A stretch of 64,000 bases of DNA from Pseudopyrenochaeta lycopersici (GCA_003313425.1 NHZP01000043.1:248001-312000); one strand, 5' to 3'; positions 40,013-51,888 are shown, numbered from the stretch's first letter. Numbers and translations: made by a program. The notes: generated from the sequence alone by a model not told the origin.

Positions 40013-41654
40013 CATTGAGGACTGTACTTTCACGAACCTTAGGCGTTCCGAATAGGAGGGAGGTGGGGTTGTGAGATTTATGAGAAGCCTCAAAGCGTCG
40101 TAATAAGAATAATTACAGTGCTCGAGACTCAGTACTCTGCGAAAAGGGGATCTAGCTATGCATGTTAAGCCTTACATATAGAGATTGGATGGTTGATTAA
40201 CAAAGGATACTCAAGAATTCGGCCTACTCAAATCCAACGGATTTAAAGACTACTAAGGGATGCGACCAATAAATCGTAATGATGTTGAGAAGAGACGTCG
40301 ATTTGCATTCATATCAATAGCCAATTAGAATTCTAGGAAGTAACGGCCCGTACCGTGATTGCATTTAGCAGAAGCGTATCAACAGCAGCAGTTTGGCAAG
40401 GAGGCATTGTAGACGAAAGATTTAGTGCCTCGATCAAGAGTGCCCACTTCATCACTGAAACCATCCAGCCGACGACGAAAATCACAAGATGCAAGTATAA
40501 TCCCGCACGTATTGCTACCAGTATTAGCGCTCTTGGAGGTTTTTCGAGCAGACAGGAAGGGGGCGAAAGTATCGATGGACCGATAGAGGGATTGATGCCA
40601 CCTTTAGTGCCAACAAACCTTGCGTAACTTTGGCCTGACTCAAGAATCCCATTTAGGGTTTGCAACAAGCCGAGACGTCGTAATATTTTTGTTTAAGAAT
40701 ATCTTCCACCATGCACGATTCTGTACGTAGGCAGTACATGTACCTACCAGGAATTGCTGTGATGTGTGAGCCGTGTCTTCTTCTGCGCTAGGAATTGCCG
40801 TTCATGCGGTATGCAATAGAAATCCACCTTGTCTCATTTATGAATGAGACTAAATCCCAGTGGTTTCGTACGCAACATCAACTAGATCCGGAAAGCTTGT
40901 GCTTACGTTACTGTAAGCTGCACTTCCAAATACCGTACACACGGCGCGAATCCGGACAAACCTTTTACGCCTTGTACATGGCGTACATATTGTGCATTAG
41001 CGCTGCGTTACAAGTGCCATCAGATGCGCTGAATTGGTTTTGTACTAGTTAGATATGGGAGTCAATACTTTGTGTCTAATAATTAGTCACAGCTTTGCAT
41101 TGCCCATGCTTCTCATTAATCAGCTTTTTGAGTATCCAGATATAAGAGACACAATATGTAGTAAAGGACGCGCGGTGGAGGGCCAGAAGAGATACAATGA
41201 TTTCCAGATGGAACTACCTATTGATTGGTATATTTAAATTCTCTTGGTGCAGCTAGGCTGCCTCGCACAGACGGCTGATAGTTGGGCGTTGCTTCGGCCC
41301 TGAAGCAGATTCTAAGGATACCATTCAGGCCCTTGGAGGATTGTGTTGTTGACACAGTTAGACCATTCTTAGAACTGAAGGCCTAAAAGCATGTAATGAC
41401 GAATTTGGCTATTGTCATATACCTATAAATCTATTAAAATCTTCTCTAGATGTTTATGTCTATTAAAAGCCCCTTGACGCTGCGATATGTCGTTGTCGAG
41501 CTCGAAGACGAATTTGCCATTGTTTTGGTTTTGTCCTCTACGCCAGAGCAAGATTAATGGGCCCAAGACTCTGGAAATTTCAGTAACCCATGTTTGGGTA
41601 TGTGTCCATGCCAAATCTCAAGGAATTTGAGATGGTGCTGGCAAACAGTAGCCG
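40013..41654. other. Intergenic, nothing recognised
   Basis: Short frames at 40333-40668 (minus) and 40795-41052 (plus) lack domains and splice partners. Composition is AT-rich without clear repeats. Confidence 0.45.
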
Positions 41655-41962
41655 AGTCATGACCATCATGACCACGCGGCCGGCGTCAGAAATCTCGCCG
41701 TTATTGGCGCGAAGCTCATCATTCGTAAGCACGACGTTGGCTACGACATTAGACTGGATATCCCGAGCGAGCAGGTGATCAGATACAGGTACAAGGTCCG
41801 GAGAGGAGTTTGGTACTCGCGATGCGTAGTGGCTTTTTAAGCGAAGATCTTCCGTCTTGAACAGGCTAGCGTTCCGGACTGCATGAGACGCCACCATGAT
41901 GCATGAGCATAAGTTTCGGGGAGATATCTGCAACAAGTCACGTGATCCTTTGCCCTTCAGAC
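41655..41962 (+). repeat. Segmental duplication C2 (partner 17823-18133)
   Basis: Nearly identical to C1 in the same orientation, and includes the ~80-codon minus-strand fragment (ATG at 41897). No transcription factor gene follows here; the right side turns into an AATAAATAAATAAA-type AT-rich tract. Confidence 0.85.
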
Positions 41963-42124
41963 TTCTCAATAATAAATAAATAAATAAAAAGGCCATATTA
42001 TTATCTATTTTTTGTTAAGCGCTAATGTTTTTATCTATTATTAGCTTATCAATAATTAATAATATAAGCCTGTAGGAGGAATACCTCGTCGCCGCTACCA
42101 GAGATATCCACAATGTCATCACCT
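41963..42124. other. AT-rich spacer
   Basis: AATA repeats and TTATCTATT words; no gene. Confidence 0.5.
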
Positions 42125-42302
42125 TGTCAGAATTTAATGAATCTTTTGTTCAGAATCGATCATCATTTTTTGTTGTTCTGTCTGCTGCTTTCTTCTATGG
42201 CTCCTCTGCTTCCGGAGGTCCCGTAGATCGCAATAGTTATCGGTCCTACTATTTATCGCTCTTTCCTATGCAGTACTTCTGAGCTTCTCCTTGTATCTGA
42301 CA
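42125..42302 (-). repeat. LTR of a third Copia-like family
   Basis: 178 bp with TGTCAG/CTGACA ends. Its first ~20 bp (TGTCAGAATTTAATGAATC) equal the Copia-2 LTR end, while the interior matches the second half of 30093-30282. It lies against a hAT coding remnant; no 5-bp duplication is seen. Confidence 0.75.
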
Positions 42303-42471
42303 ATTTGAAACACCTACTGCCACATAGAGCTTCCTGATCAAGTCATTTTGCATCCAGTTGCCTAGACACTCAAGCTTTTTAATAGTCTCTGCCGACAGAC
42401 GTGTTCTGTCCCAAGAGATCGTACGCCTTGAGCAAGAGAATACCCGTTCCGGGTCGTCTGACATCGTCAGC
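42303..42471 (-). pseudogene. hAT transposase C-terminal remnant (hAT-D)
   Basis: On the minus strand the frame from about 42464 encodes MSDDPERVFSCSRRTISWDR and LSAETIKKLECLGNWMQNDL, the hAT dimerisation region (compare MSAEPERIFSGARRTISWSR in hAT-B). It is cut on the left by an LTR and on the right by the terminal repeat of hAT-E. Confidence 0.82.
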
Positions 42472-43270
42472 CAGGGTTTGATTTGGATTGGACTGTTTCG
42501 GATTGGAGCTGGATTGGATCAGGTCGGCTTCGGATTGGACTGAGGTCTGCTGTGGACTGGATCTATAGGCTCTGGAGCTCCTGGAGCTCCGATGGTTATA
42601 CCTGTTTAGGAAGTAGCTTAGCCGTTTCAGGTAAGTGATGGTGACTCAACGCTTCAAAGGTTGCACACATGGATAAACGTTAACCAATGGTGCAGATATC
42701 ATTTTTACCAGTAAAACAATGCGAAAAAAGGCGTGCAATGTAAACACACAGCCCCAGACTGAAGACTGAGACATCTGCAGTGAGCGCCTTTGGTCCCATC
42801 TTTCCTGCACCTTCATCACCACCATGTCTCTCCTTCAGTTATTCAGTGACGCCGCGCTACAGTCAGCTAGTGATGAGATTTTTCTTGCACCACCTTCAAT
42901 TAATCACCGTTCCACACCCTCCCTACAGCTAGATGAATTCAAGCTGCAGGGCAAGGTCTATGTGCGATGTTCCTCGCTGGCAAAGAACCCAAAAGCAACG
43001 AAGCAGCGGAGCTCGATTATCTGGAGGTTTGGTGAAGATATCCAGCTTCGGACGAATTCAACAAAACGATACTGGTACTGCTACCTCTGTGAGAAGAAGC
43101 GGTGTCAGCAGGAGCTCCCTATTGTCGATAAAGGTAATTCAACCTGCCTGGATCACCTTAAGCTAAAACACCAGATTGATCCTCAAACGGGTGGACGAAT
43201 TGGCAATGATAATCCTACCCAAACAACGATAAATGGGCCGAATCTCTCATCCTTGGTCTTCCGGCGGGAC
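42472..43270 (+). pseudogene. hAT element 5' end with BED-finger exon (hAT-E)
   Basis: The left terminus probably starts at 42472 (CAGGGTTTGATTTGGATTGG), followed by subterminal GGATTGGA words to 42545. An ATG at 42824 opens about 149 codons with a BED-type finger (W and F in SSIIWRFGED; YWYCYLCEKKRCQQ; CLDHLKLKHQID), close in style to hAT-C. The coding frame is cut at 43270 by the terminal repeat of hAT-A. No catalytic core of this copy remains. Confidence 0.75.
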
Positions 43271-44699
43271 CAGTGTGTCCAACAAGCAAGTAAAGTAAAA
43301 ATCTACCCCTTTACTTTACTTGCTTGATGAAAACAATTTACTTTACTTGCTTCCTTGACGAGAATCCTTTACTTTACTTGCTTGCTTGACATTACTTGGT
43401 GATATTTCCTGATTTTGAATCTATGATAGACCTATGAAAGCATACCGGTTCGAAGAAGGTGCTTTTGACATTCGATCGCTGCCACAGTGTCTGAATTGAG
43501 GCGATTTCGTTCATCTGTGATGACCTTCTTCGTTTGTGAGAATACGCGCTCACACTCAGAGCTCATTGCCGGACAACTGAACAAATCAAACGCCATCTTA
43601 GAGAGCACAGGGTAATCAGATGCATGGTGAACCCACCACTCCAGAGGATCCTCGACATCCTGATCTGCTTTATTAGACCTAGCCATAAACTCATCAAGCT
43701 CAGAGGTGAGTTTTGTACGCTTCCTTCCTCGCGCAATAGACGCTGAAGTAGCGGCGAGCCGTTGACGACGCTTACGAGCTTGCTGGAAAAGATCAAGCGC
43801 AGTATCGCTATCAGTAGTAACCTCATTATCCTCCTCTTGTGTTGATTCAGCCATATCTACTTCCGCAGCTGCTTCCTCGTAGCGTGCGTACACATCCTGC
43901 ACTACCCGCTTTGCCTCAGCGATCCATTTCTTCTCATGACTCCATTCGAGCTCGAAATAGGTAAATTTGTTCGCAGGATGCAGGGCAACGGCGCATCGGT
44001 ACGCTGGCGTAGCATCCGTAAGGGTGTAGTATTCTTCAAGCTTGGTGCGGGCAGTATCAATGGCGCATGAATAGTATTCAGAAACCTCCTCGGGGTGATC
44101 GTCTGCGAACTTTCCAGCCTCCTGGAGCTTCTTAAAGAGGATATCAAGAGACTCCAGTGTCTCATAGAGTGAGCCATGTGCTCCTTCAAGGCCAGCTTTA
44201 TTAGCCCGGCCTTCCATGCGTTTGGTCAGGTCTTTAAATGGTTTCAAGACATGGAAGATGTGCTCCAAATCAGCCCAATCACGCGGGGTAATTATATCCT
44301 GTGAGATATCGTATCCCTCACCACTATGGTTATAGTGGAGAAAGAATAGATCAATTGCGTGGCGGAGCTTGAGAGCTCTCTCGATCATGGCATACACAGA
44401 GTTCCAGCGGACGCCGCCGTCGACCAATAACCTAGTGTAGAGTTGTTCGATGCTGCCTTGATTGTACGCCTGCAGGATATACCGTTTCAGAAGCTCCCGC
44501 CGCTGGTCACTCCGGTTAATCCACACGCAGAAGTTGTGGAGCTTACCGATAAAGCTCTGCTTCCTCCATATCTCAAATCGCTCATCGTCGGATGCGCCAC
44601 AGAGCTCTTTCTCCAGCTTGCTGACACCCTGCCCAAAGAGGAGAGCTTTGACAATGAGATTCAGTATATGGCCGACGCATCGAAGGCGGCTCTGCTTCG

Positions 44700-47533
44700 C
44701 AGGGTTGCTATGTATATTTTACTATTCATGAATAAAATACTATACATAAACTATTCACAATGAATATGTATAGTTTTGAGGGCATGAATATGATTTGTAT
44801 AATACATATATTCAGTCAGAGATTTATATATGAAATAGCTAGAAATTTGAAAGATTTCAAGTACAATTAGCTCTCAATATGAGGCTATTCGGCTACAGTG
44901 CATGCCCTATACTAGAAACGTGATAGGGTACTTGGCATTTACACACTGGGTCCTGTACTACTAAAATACATCTTACCTATCAGATCTATTAATAATTTGA
45001 TCCTAATGTCGTCGTCAACACCCGAACCTTCATTAAATACATCAATTGTAGCCTCTGACAATTCGTCTGACGTATCCGAACTTGATTCTGCGTTGTTTGA
45101 CGGCCTTACTGTCGCGGAAGACTCTACCCAGGCTGATGCCCTAATACGCCCCCGAAAACAACGTTGTATACGAGCCAAGTCAACATGGGACCTATACAGG
45201 AGGCCAAAGGAAGGTGAATTAAAGAAAAGGGCTAACCGGAACTGCTGGTACTGCTCAATCTGTAATAAAATGGAATATTTAAGTGGAAACGCGCGTACGC
45301 ACCTTAAGGAACACCATGGGATTGTTATAGCTCCTGAAGGCAATCTCGTTAGGAAAGCTTCGGAAAATAATATTCAAAATATGATGCAGAAGCAGGCAAT
45401 CCGCGCAGAAGCTACAGCCCAGAAGAAGCTGGATAGGCAGCTTAAAGAGTGCATTAATAAGCCCCTGGTTCGAGAGGCCCTCGCAGAGCTTATCGTCGTT
45501 CGAAACCTTCCGTACAGTGCAGTAACCTGGCCAGAGCTACATGCACTTATCCAATCGGTAAATTATATGGCCAAAGACGTTCTTCCAACTAGCCATACGA
45601 CTATTAGTAATATAATTCGCGAATCGTACGAATTAGATAAAGAGGTGCTTAAGAAGAAGTTCAAGACATCTATCTCATCCATACACTTAGCGCTCGACGT
45701 CTGGTCGTCACCAAATCGGAAGAACTTTCTAGCGATAGTGGCACATTTTGTCGATTCAGAATTCAAGCGTCGTAAGGCTCTCCTTGCTCTACCCTACCTA
45801 CCTGATAGCCACGGTGGTGACGATCAAATTGACCCTCTATGGAATACGATTACCGAGTACGAAATACTAAATCAGATTGGCTACTGCGTCGGCGATAACC
45901 ACGGTTCGAACGATCTACTATTAAGGCGCCTTGCCCGTCGCCTTGATGAAGCAGGATTCGCTACCTATTTGAACGCTACCCAGCGTCGAATTCGCTGCCA
46001 TGGCCATGTAATCAATATAGCCATACAAGCCTTCTTCTTCTGCCCAGATAAGGCGGCTGTACAGGCCGCATTCGAAGCTGCTAGAAAGCAACTTCAAGAC
46101 AACGACACTATCGATCCGGATGATATAGATGCGATCGTTCAGAAACAATTCCGAAAGTCAAAGCTTGGCAAATATGCATTTCGCAAGATGGGGCCTATTG
46201 GTAAGCTTCATAACACTGTAGTTACTATTCGATCCACCAATGCACTCTACCAAGCGTTTGTACGGCTCGCTGGCCGTATTATACCTCTAGACAACGAGAC
46301 TCGATGGAATTCTTGGTACACAATGATAAAAGTAGCGCTGCTACTTAAGCGCTATATAATCAAGTTTCAGGAAGAGCACTACACTAAGTTTGATGATGAT
46401 ATACTATCACCAAGCGACTGGGCGCTTCTGCGAGACGTTGCGAACTTCCTCCAACCGTTCGAGCGTATTACCAACGAGGTACAGCGTGATAATGCGACCC
46501 TACATCAAGTTTTATTTAGTATGGATTTCCTAGGATCGCATTTCCGGGCGTCAGATGTATGCACAGTAGTTATTTACATAGTCGCAATCACTAACTCGCG
46601 ATAGGTCAAATACGCCGGCCAGCCGAAGTTACACAACGCGATTGACGCCGCATGAGCAGCCTTTGATGTGCATTACAGCCTTACCGACAAAGTAGTAGTG
46701 TACGGCGCAGCCCTACTACTCGCACCTCATCGTCGCGATGCATACTTGAAGCGGGAGTGGAAGACAGATTGGAAGAAGAAAACTATTGATGCAACACGCC
46801 GACTTGGGGTGAATCAATACAAAGATAAATACACTGCCGATGAAATACTAGATAGTGAGGATAGGAACAAGGAACCTGATGCGTACGACCTATTCGAACG
46901 AGCTCATGCGATGAATTCGTTCGTCGACGAATTCGAACACTTCATCAATAGCCCACCGCTGGCCAAGCTACCTACTGGAACATCATCGCTAGACTGGTGG
47001 CTGCAGCCAGCCAATCGCCAGGCCTACCCGTCGCTCTCTCGTATGGCTATTGAGATCCTCTCTATTCCAGCTATGTCGGCAGAGCCGGAAAGGATCTTTT
47101 CCGGCGCCCGGAGGACTATAAGCTGGTCAAGATTCAAGCTTGGCGCTGCTACTATAGAGAGGAGTGAGTGTTTGAAGAGCTGGCTTCGTACAGGGGTTGC
47201 TGCCGACTGGAGGAGGGAGCTACTGGACAGGCTGGATGAGGATGAGAAGAATGATGAGAACCAAGAGGTATTTGATGACGACAGCGACGGCTACACTACT
47301 ACACCAAGCCAGGACTCGCGATAGAACTTTTGGCAGAACTCTACAGCCTCAAATCAAGGCCATATCACCTATTAGGTAAACTCTCGAACTTCAATACCTT
47401 GCCAAGACTGGTGATAGCTGCTTACTAATGTAATTCATGAATATGATTATGAATTGAATAGCGACAGCTGAATATGTATATGTATTGAATATAGGCCTAC
47501 TATTCAAATCATTCAATACATGGCAACCCTGCA
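44700..47533 (+). mobile_element. hAT element B, nested in hAT-A
   Basis: The ends read CAGGGTTGCTATGTAT (left) and, complemented, CAGGGTTGCCATGTATTG (right). Exact 8-bp direct repeats CTGCTTCG lie at 44692-44699 and 47534-47541. The right end carries two extra bases beyond the repeat motif. The insertion interrupts the hAT-A coding frame, so it is the younger of the two. Confidence 0.92.
45006..47324 (+). pseudogene. hAT-B transposase with one nonsense codon
   Basis: ATG at 45006. An exon to 46556, then a 48-nt intron (46557-46604: GTATGC...CACTAACTC...GATAG, perfect CTAAC branch site, phase 0), then an exon to TAG 47324. The finger is CWYCSICNKMEYLSG...HLKEHHG; the core has LALDVWSSPNRKNFLAIVAHF, CVGDNHGSNDLLLRRLA, RIRCHGHVINIAIQAFFF and ETRWNSWYTMI; the dimerisation region has LDWWLQPANRQAYPSLSRMA, AMSAEPERIFSGARRTISWS. 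The only lesion is TGA at 46653 where the context (DAA-x-AAFDVHY) expects Trp, a TGG to TGA change. Length is about 755 aa, normal for fungal hAT transposases. Confidence 0.87.
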
Positions 47534-48918
47534 CTGCTTCGTGACTGTGGGATACTGCTTTGCTAGCTCTTCAATACATGTGTCGTTATTGCTAGCGTTG
47601 TCCATCATGAAGAAGCCAACGGTATCAGGTATATCGTACGACTCGATAACCGTCGACAGCACCTTCGCAATGTTCTCGCCAGTGTGAGGGCCCTTTAGAG
47701 GCCGGAGGTCAAGAAGAGCTGTTTGCAACTTATGCTTCTCGTCCAGGAAGTGAGCAACAACTGCCACATAGTTCGTTCCTTCTTCAGACGTCCAGGTATC
47801 AGTTGAGAGATGGATCTTGCTTTTGGTAAGATGGAGCTTTTCTTTCAGCCAAGTACGCCTCCCAGCATCACCGTCCCACATCTCTTTAATCCAGGTGCTA
47901 AGAGTTGACGGGCTCTTTGGCAGAACCTTATCTATATCCTCTAGGCAGCTGGCAAAGATGTTACGGGTGCGTTGATGCGTCGCTTGTCGAAAGGTAAGGT
48001 CAAGACCAACAGCCCAGTCAATAAACTCGCCCTTGAATTGAAAGTCATTAAACACTAAGCGCCGGCTTCCAAGGTATGGTATGGAGCTCGTTGTTCCCTT
48101 AGCCATATCGAACGGATTTGACGCCACTGGTTTGTAGCCGAATTCTTCGAGTTTGTGCAGATGCTTTAGGTGATAAATGATACTAGTAGTAGCCCCACTG
48201 TTGAATAGCGCGGAATCATGCTGGCCACTAATATGGCAGTACTTGCAGAGCCAGAACTTGTTATCTCCATCTGTTGTAAGCTGCGCGCCGTGTTTGTAGA
48301 TTGCCGAGGATTGGGCTTTAGAGTTGAGGGTACGCTTGTGAGGCTGACGATATCGAATTAATGGCAGTGGCTTCCTTTCATAGCGAATTTTGTCCCATTC
48401 AATATGGAAAGTGCATTGAGTAGATGTCGGCAGCTCTCTTTCACGGGTGGTTGGTGTAGAGGCCTCATGGGTTGGAGTTGAAACCGAACTTGGGGTTCCT
48501 AAGCGGCTGTCTGAGGTAGAGCTAAGGGGGTTTTAGGCAGAGAAGAACGTGTAGACCTTCCACGAGGCAGAAAGAACAGGTGAGAAGACATATTAGCTTA
48601 GAATTTGGTAGCCTTGTAAATAAAGACTGCAGGTGTCAGATTTTTCACGGCACTTCTGGCTCTTTGTGCGACTCCAGCCAATCACGATTTTGCTGGGTGC
48701 CACCCGGTGAAATCATAATTGGTTCGCTTAGCTAGCGTCACCCAACTCATCTTCGACATGCCTAATACAGCAATTCTGTCAAGCAACTTGAAGTTACTTC
48801 AAGTAATGTGAAAACCCTTACTTGTGCTTGCTTGAATGAGCCTTTACTTTACTTGCTTGTTACGTAATCAAGTAATGTCAAGCAAGCAAGTCAAGTAACT
48901 TGGTTGTTGGACACACTG

Positions 48919-49308
48919 ATTGGGATGGCCGTTTGTCAGGTCTTGCGTCAGTATACAACCTTTGTTTCGACCCGAGCCATATTACTGACAAACAGAAGCG
49001 GTACAAGCCGGTGCCGGAAAGCATGCAATTTTCGTGCCCTATCCAGAAGGGACTGTGGCCATGCTGAAGGTAAGCTGCAAATTTGATATTAATAAATCAA
49101 ATTAATCCTCAGTAGTATTTGTTCTTCAGCATTATAACATATAACATCAGCCTCACAACGACCAAGATCTCGATTTTATTGCAGTATAGACGTATCTTTA
49201 CATTGCGGGAGATGCGAATCCCGCTCTATGTTGTCATGGGTTTCTGTGTCGCTTGGGCTATCGCGGGGCTCTTCACCGGCATCTTTTCTTGCATCCCAGT
49301 AGATGCAT
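48919..49308 (+). pseudogene. Truncated fungal rhodopsin-domain (PTH11-like) gene fragment
   Basis: A coding piece near 48998-49069 (QAGAGKHAIFVPYPEGTVAM), a 46-nt intron (49070-49115, GTAAGC...CAGTAG) and a second piece from 49116 (YLFFSIITYNISLTTTKISI then LLQYRRIF and FTGIFSCIPVDA) match the third to fifth membrane segments of fungal rhodopsin-domain receptors. An upstream intron ending TTACTGACAAACAG is likely. The start is missing, removed at the hAT-A boundary. The 3' part stops at about 49308 where the oppositely oriented relative begins. Confidence 0.75.
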
Positions 49309-50238
49309 AGAGCGCGCTCCATTAGCGGCTTAAGGAACGGCGCGCAAGCCGCAACAATTAGCCCAATCTCTTCGACGCGATACCACCACAGAAGCGGGAT
49401 CCAGTCCCTAAATTGGGCCTCTCGCGGGTTCCACGCGCTGATGTGGTAAAATTTCATGACGCCGGCTACGGCCGCAATGGTGCCGAAGCCCATGAGGACA
49501 ATTCCTAACATGCGTTCCAGAAAAGGGCGATGCAGCGACCAGAAGAGGTAGACGGGCATGCTGGCAAAAATGAGGTCGCTTAGCGTGCCGAAGCCTACTG
49601 TATATTAGTGTTTGCTGCGCGGTGATAGTTGCAAGGACCTACTTGCGTATATGTACCCGTAGATCTGGGAGACATTGTCTGACCAGCAGACTGCCGTCGG
49701 TACGAGCTCCCACAGAGCGTGGACGGGGCGGCACTGCAGCAGGGCGAAGATGTTGGCGCCGATGGGCATGATGAACTGGATGACGAGCAGGATCCAGAGC
49801 GTCGTTTTCCAGGCCCTTGATATGGGAAAGCGGAGGAGCATGCATCCTATAGCTATCCGCATCAGGGATGAAGCCCAGAATGCCATGAGACCTAGGGCAA
49901 AGAAGAGTTTCCCAATCTTGACCCGGGCCGCCGGTAAAATGTATTCGTCGTAACCGGACACACTTAAACCTATGGTGGCCAGCAGAAGAGACAGCGTGAT
50001 CAGTTCACAGACCTGTGCTTCATGTCTTAGAGCAGTTGCAGAGAGACGAGTGCGGGAATCGACTTACTAACCCGGCTGTCACAAAATAGTCGGAGGCAGC
50101 TAGCTTAAACACGGGACGGATTCTAGTATACATGCGAACGGCGTAGGTAAACAGAGCGATGGCCAGCAGGAACAAAACACCGACGAGTCCCGGAGTCGCA
50201 TTGCTGGCATTTGGCCGCGCGTACTGTTCTGTCGCCAT
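49176..50238 (-). CDS. Fungal rhodopsin-domain (PTH11-like) integral membrane protein, altered C terminus
   Basis: Exons (minus) are 50238-50068, 50012-49643 and 49597-49176. Introns are 55 nt (GTAAGT...GCACAG) and 45 nt (GTAGGT...ATACAG). Splicing yields 320 aa with about seven hydrophobic segments, RMYTRIRPVFKLAASDYF after TM1, GKLFFALGLMAFWASSLMRI, a C in LLQCRPVHALWE and DLIFASMPVYLFWSL, the pattern of the fungal rhodopsin domain (PF20684) shared by PTH11-type receptors. The start is the first in-frame ATG (MATEQYARP). The last ~40 residues after LKPLMERAL are antisense to the fragment on the other strand, so the native tail has been replaced. Confidence 0.82.
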
Positions 50239-51394
50239 AGCGTCGACCTGCACAAAATGTTGAAGCCAAGCAAAGGTCCCAGCATCCAAACAAACGGAGC
50301 TGGCGCTGGAGTTGGGCGACTATGCTACGCTCATCCGTGTGTGAGAGTCTCGCTCCAGCATTTGTATCCGCAGGAGGGAGGGTGGGGCGATATGTGGATC
50401 GGCGTGCGAAGAGGAACTGCAGACTTGCGGCTTCCACATGGCGGCGCGGTTTTGGGCATGCGGAGCCTGACTCGTGTGATTGGCAGGTAAATGCTGAATG
50501 ATCAGTCTTAGGGGAACCGGGCTGGCGTGTGGTGTGCGCCACGGACTACTCAATTGCGAGTATCTGATCGATTTGACCATTTACTCCACGTGCCGTGGCC
50601 GTCCAAAGCGCAAGCGTCGACCGCCGGCAGCGCAGGTAGTCGACGATCCCAGATCGGACGTGGAATCCTTCCGTCTTCAACATTCGAAGCCGTGGTCCTG
50701 CTTGCTGCCGGCCCTCGGCCCACCTTCGTCTCCCCTGATCGCTGATCGTCGTAGTGCTGGCCATGGGTTAACCACCGCTTCGGGTGCTCTGACCGGCAGC
50801 GTGGATATGAATCGTCAGACGCCCATTCACGCGCTGCGTAATTAACTATCGCTTTTCTTCTTCTGAGCGGGGACCTGGTACATCTGAGGTCCCTGCTCGT
50901 TTCGCGGGAGCGGGGAACGAGTTCCGCCGCGCACACGCGACTCAACATTGTCCAGAGGAAATTGCCGAGTTTATATACAAGGGACTTGATTGATCCAAGC
51001 ATCACAGGGCTTTCACCTAATCCGTGCGGGGAAACGGAAGAGTGGGATTAATACAGGCCAAAGAAGGCTTAAACAAGCGAAATTGGTCCAAGCGCATGCC
51101 AAAAGCTAGCGGAAAGTACCAGCACAGTTTTAAGTTGAAAATTGGAACAAGTGGCAGATGGAGAATACGAAAATACAACTTGATGCTTGCTTAATATGTA
51201 GAACATAGAGCCAGTGCAAATGTAAATGTAGAATAGGTGAGCTGTCTCTTGCATGTTTATAAGGGATATCGGACGGTAATGAAATTGTTCGTTCCTCAAA
51301 ATATAAGCGTTAATTAGTCAGTCTGGTCGCTTGCAAACTCGCCTTCTGCTGAAGCCTGGTCCTGTAGACCTTCACTGTCGCTGTCGCAGACCCT
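50239..51394. other. Intergenic
   Basis: Many overlapping frames exist in GC-rich 50.3-50.9 kb, but none has a domain or splice logic. This is probably the promoter side of the rhodopsin-domain gene plus decayed sequence. Confidence 0.45.
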
Positions 51395-51740
51395 ATGGCC
51401 GGAGCGGGTTGGCCATCCTCCCTACTAGCGGTGGCAGGGTGGAAGTATTTTATGCTTTTATTATCTCCAGTAAATACCACTAATTATGCTGCCGCTAAAC
51501 CCGTTATAGGACTCTTGTGGGAATATGTTTACTTTGTTAGGGGTCGGATAAAGATCAGCTGACTTAATTTTAAACTGATTATAAGGACGGACCACGAAGG
51601 CAGCACCTGATTGAACGGCCTCGCCTCTACCTCCATTGTCTGAGTATTATCGCCCAACTCTAGCATAAAGAAGCAACGGCAGTTAAGGTCTATAAGTGTA
51701 GGAGTCTTCGTATACTAGCTAGTTTATTAATGGGTCAAGA
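51395..51740 (-). repeat. Dispersed repeat, copy 2 (partner 20-140)
   Basis: The inverted counterpart of the repeat at the left window edge; the best block is 51395-51440. Further into the copy the minus strand looks like decayed coding sequence, but no domain is identifiable. Confidence 0.5.
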
Positions 51741-51888
51741 AATGTGGGAAGATGGTTTGTTCCAGGTAGGCATTAATAGAAGCATAACCTCATAATCTTG
51801 GTTAACGGTATAGTACAGAATGTAAACATGCTAGTGGTTATTCTAGATCTCGTACTAACATGATTGTAGGAAGTAAGTAGGCCCGCGA

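Larger units (their letters stand above)
43432..48591 (-). pseudogene. hAT-A transposase, split by insertion and frameshifted
   Basis: The N-terminal part (48591-47542) has a BED finger (FWLCKYCHISGQ ... IYHLKHLHK), TDTWTSEEGTNYVAVVAHF and FFMMDNASNNDTCIEELA. After removal of hAT-B and one copy of the 8-bp repeat, the codons continue directly into RLRCVGHILNLIVKALLFGQ, then GGVRWNSVYAMIERALKLR, and the dimerisation region MSSECERVFSQTKK to the stop at 43432. One frameshift near the C-run at about 48530 separates the first exon-like stretch from the finger. Otherwise the gene is full-length. Confidence 0.85.
43271..48918 (-). mobile_element. hAT element A carrying an internal hAT-B
   Basis: The terminal inverted repeats begin CAGTGTGTCCAACAA at 43271 and, complemented, at 48918. 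Subterminal DNA is packed with TTTACTTTACTTGCTTG-type words in both orientations. The transposase gene runs on the minus strand from 48591 to 43432 and is interrupted by hAT-B at 44700-47533. The flanking octamers (GGCGGGAC left, ATTGGGAT right) differ at four positions, so a clean target duplication is absent. Confidence 0.85.

Noticed and set aside
42120..42307. Target duplication for the LTR at 42125-42302
   Set aside because: Left CACCT and right ATTTG do not match.
43271..48918. Clean 8-bp target duplication for hAT-A
   Set aside because: Left GGCGGGAC and right ATTGGGAT differ at four positions; even allowing RIP-type transitions one mismatch remains, and the flanks belong to different genes.
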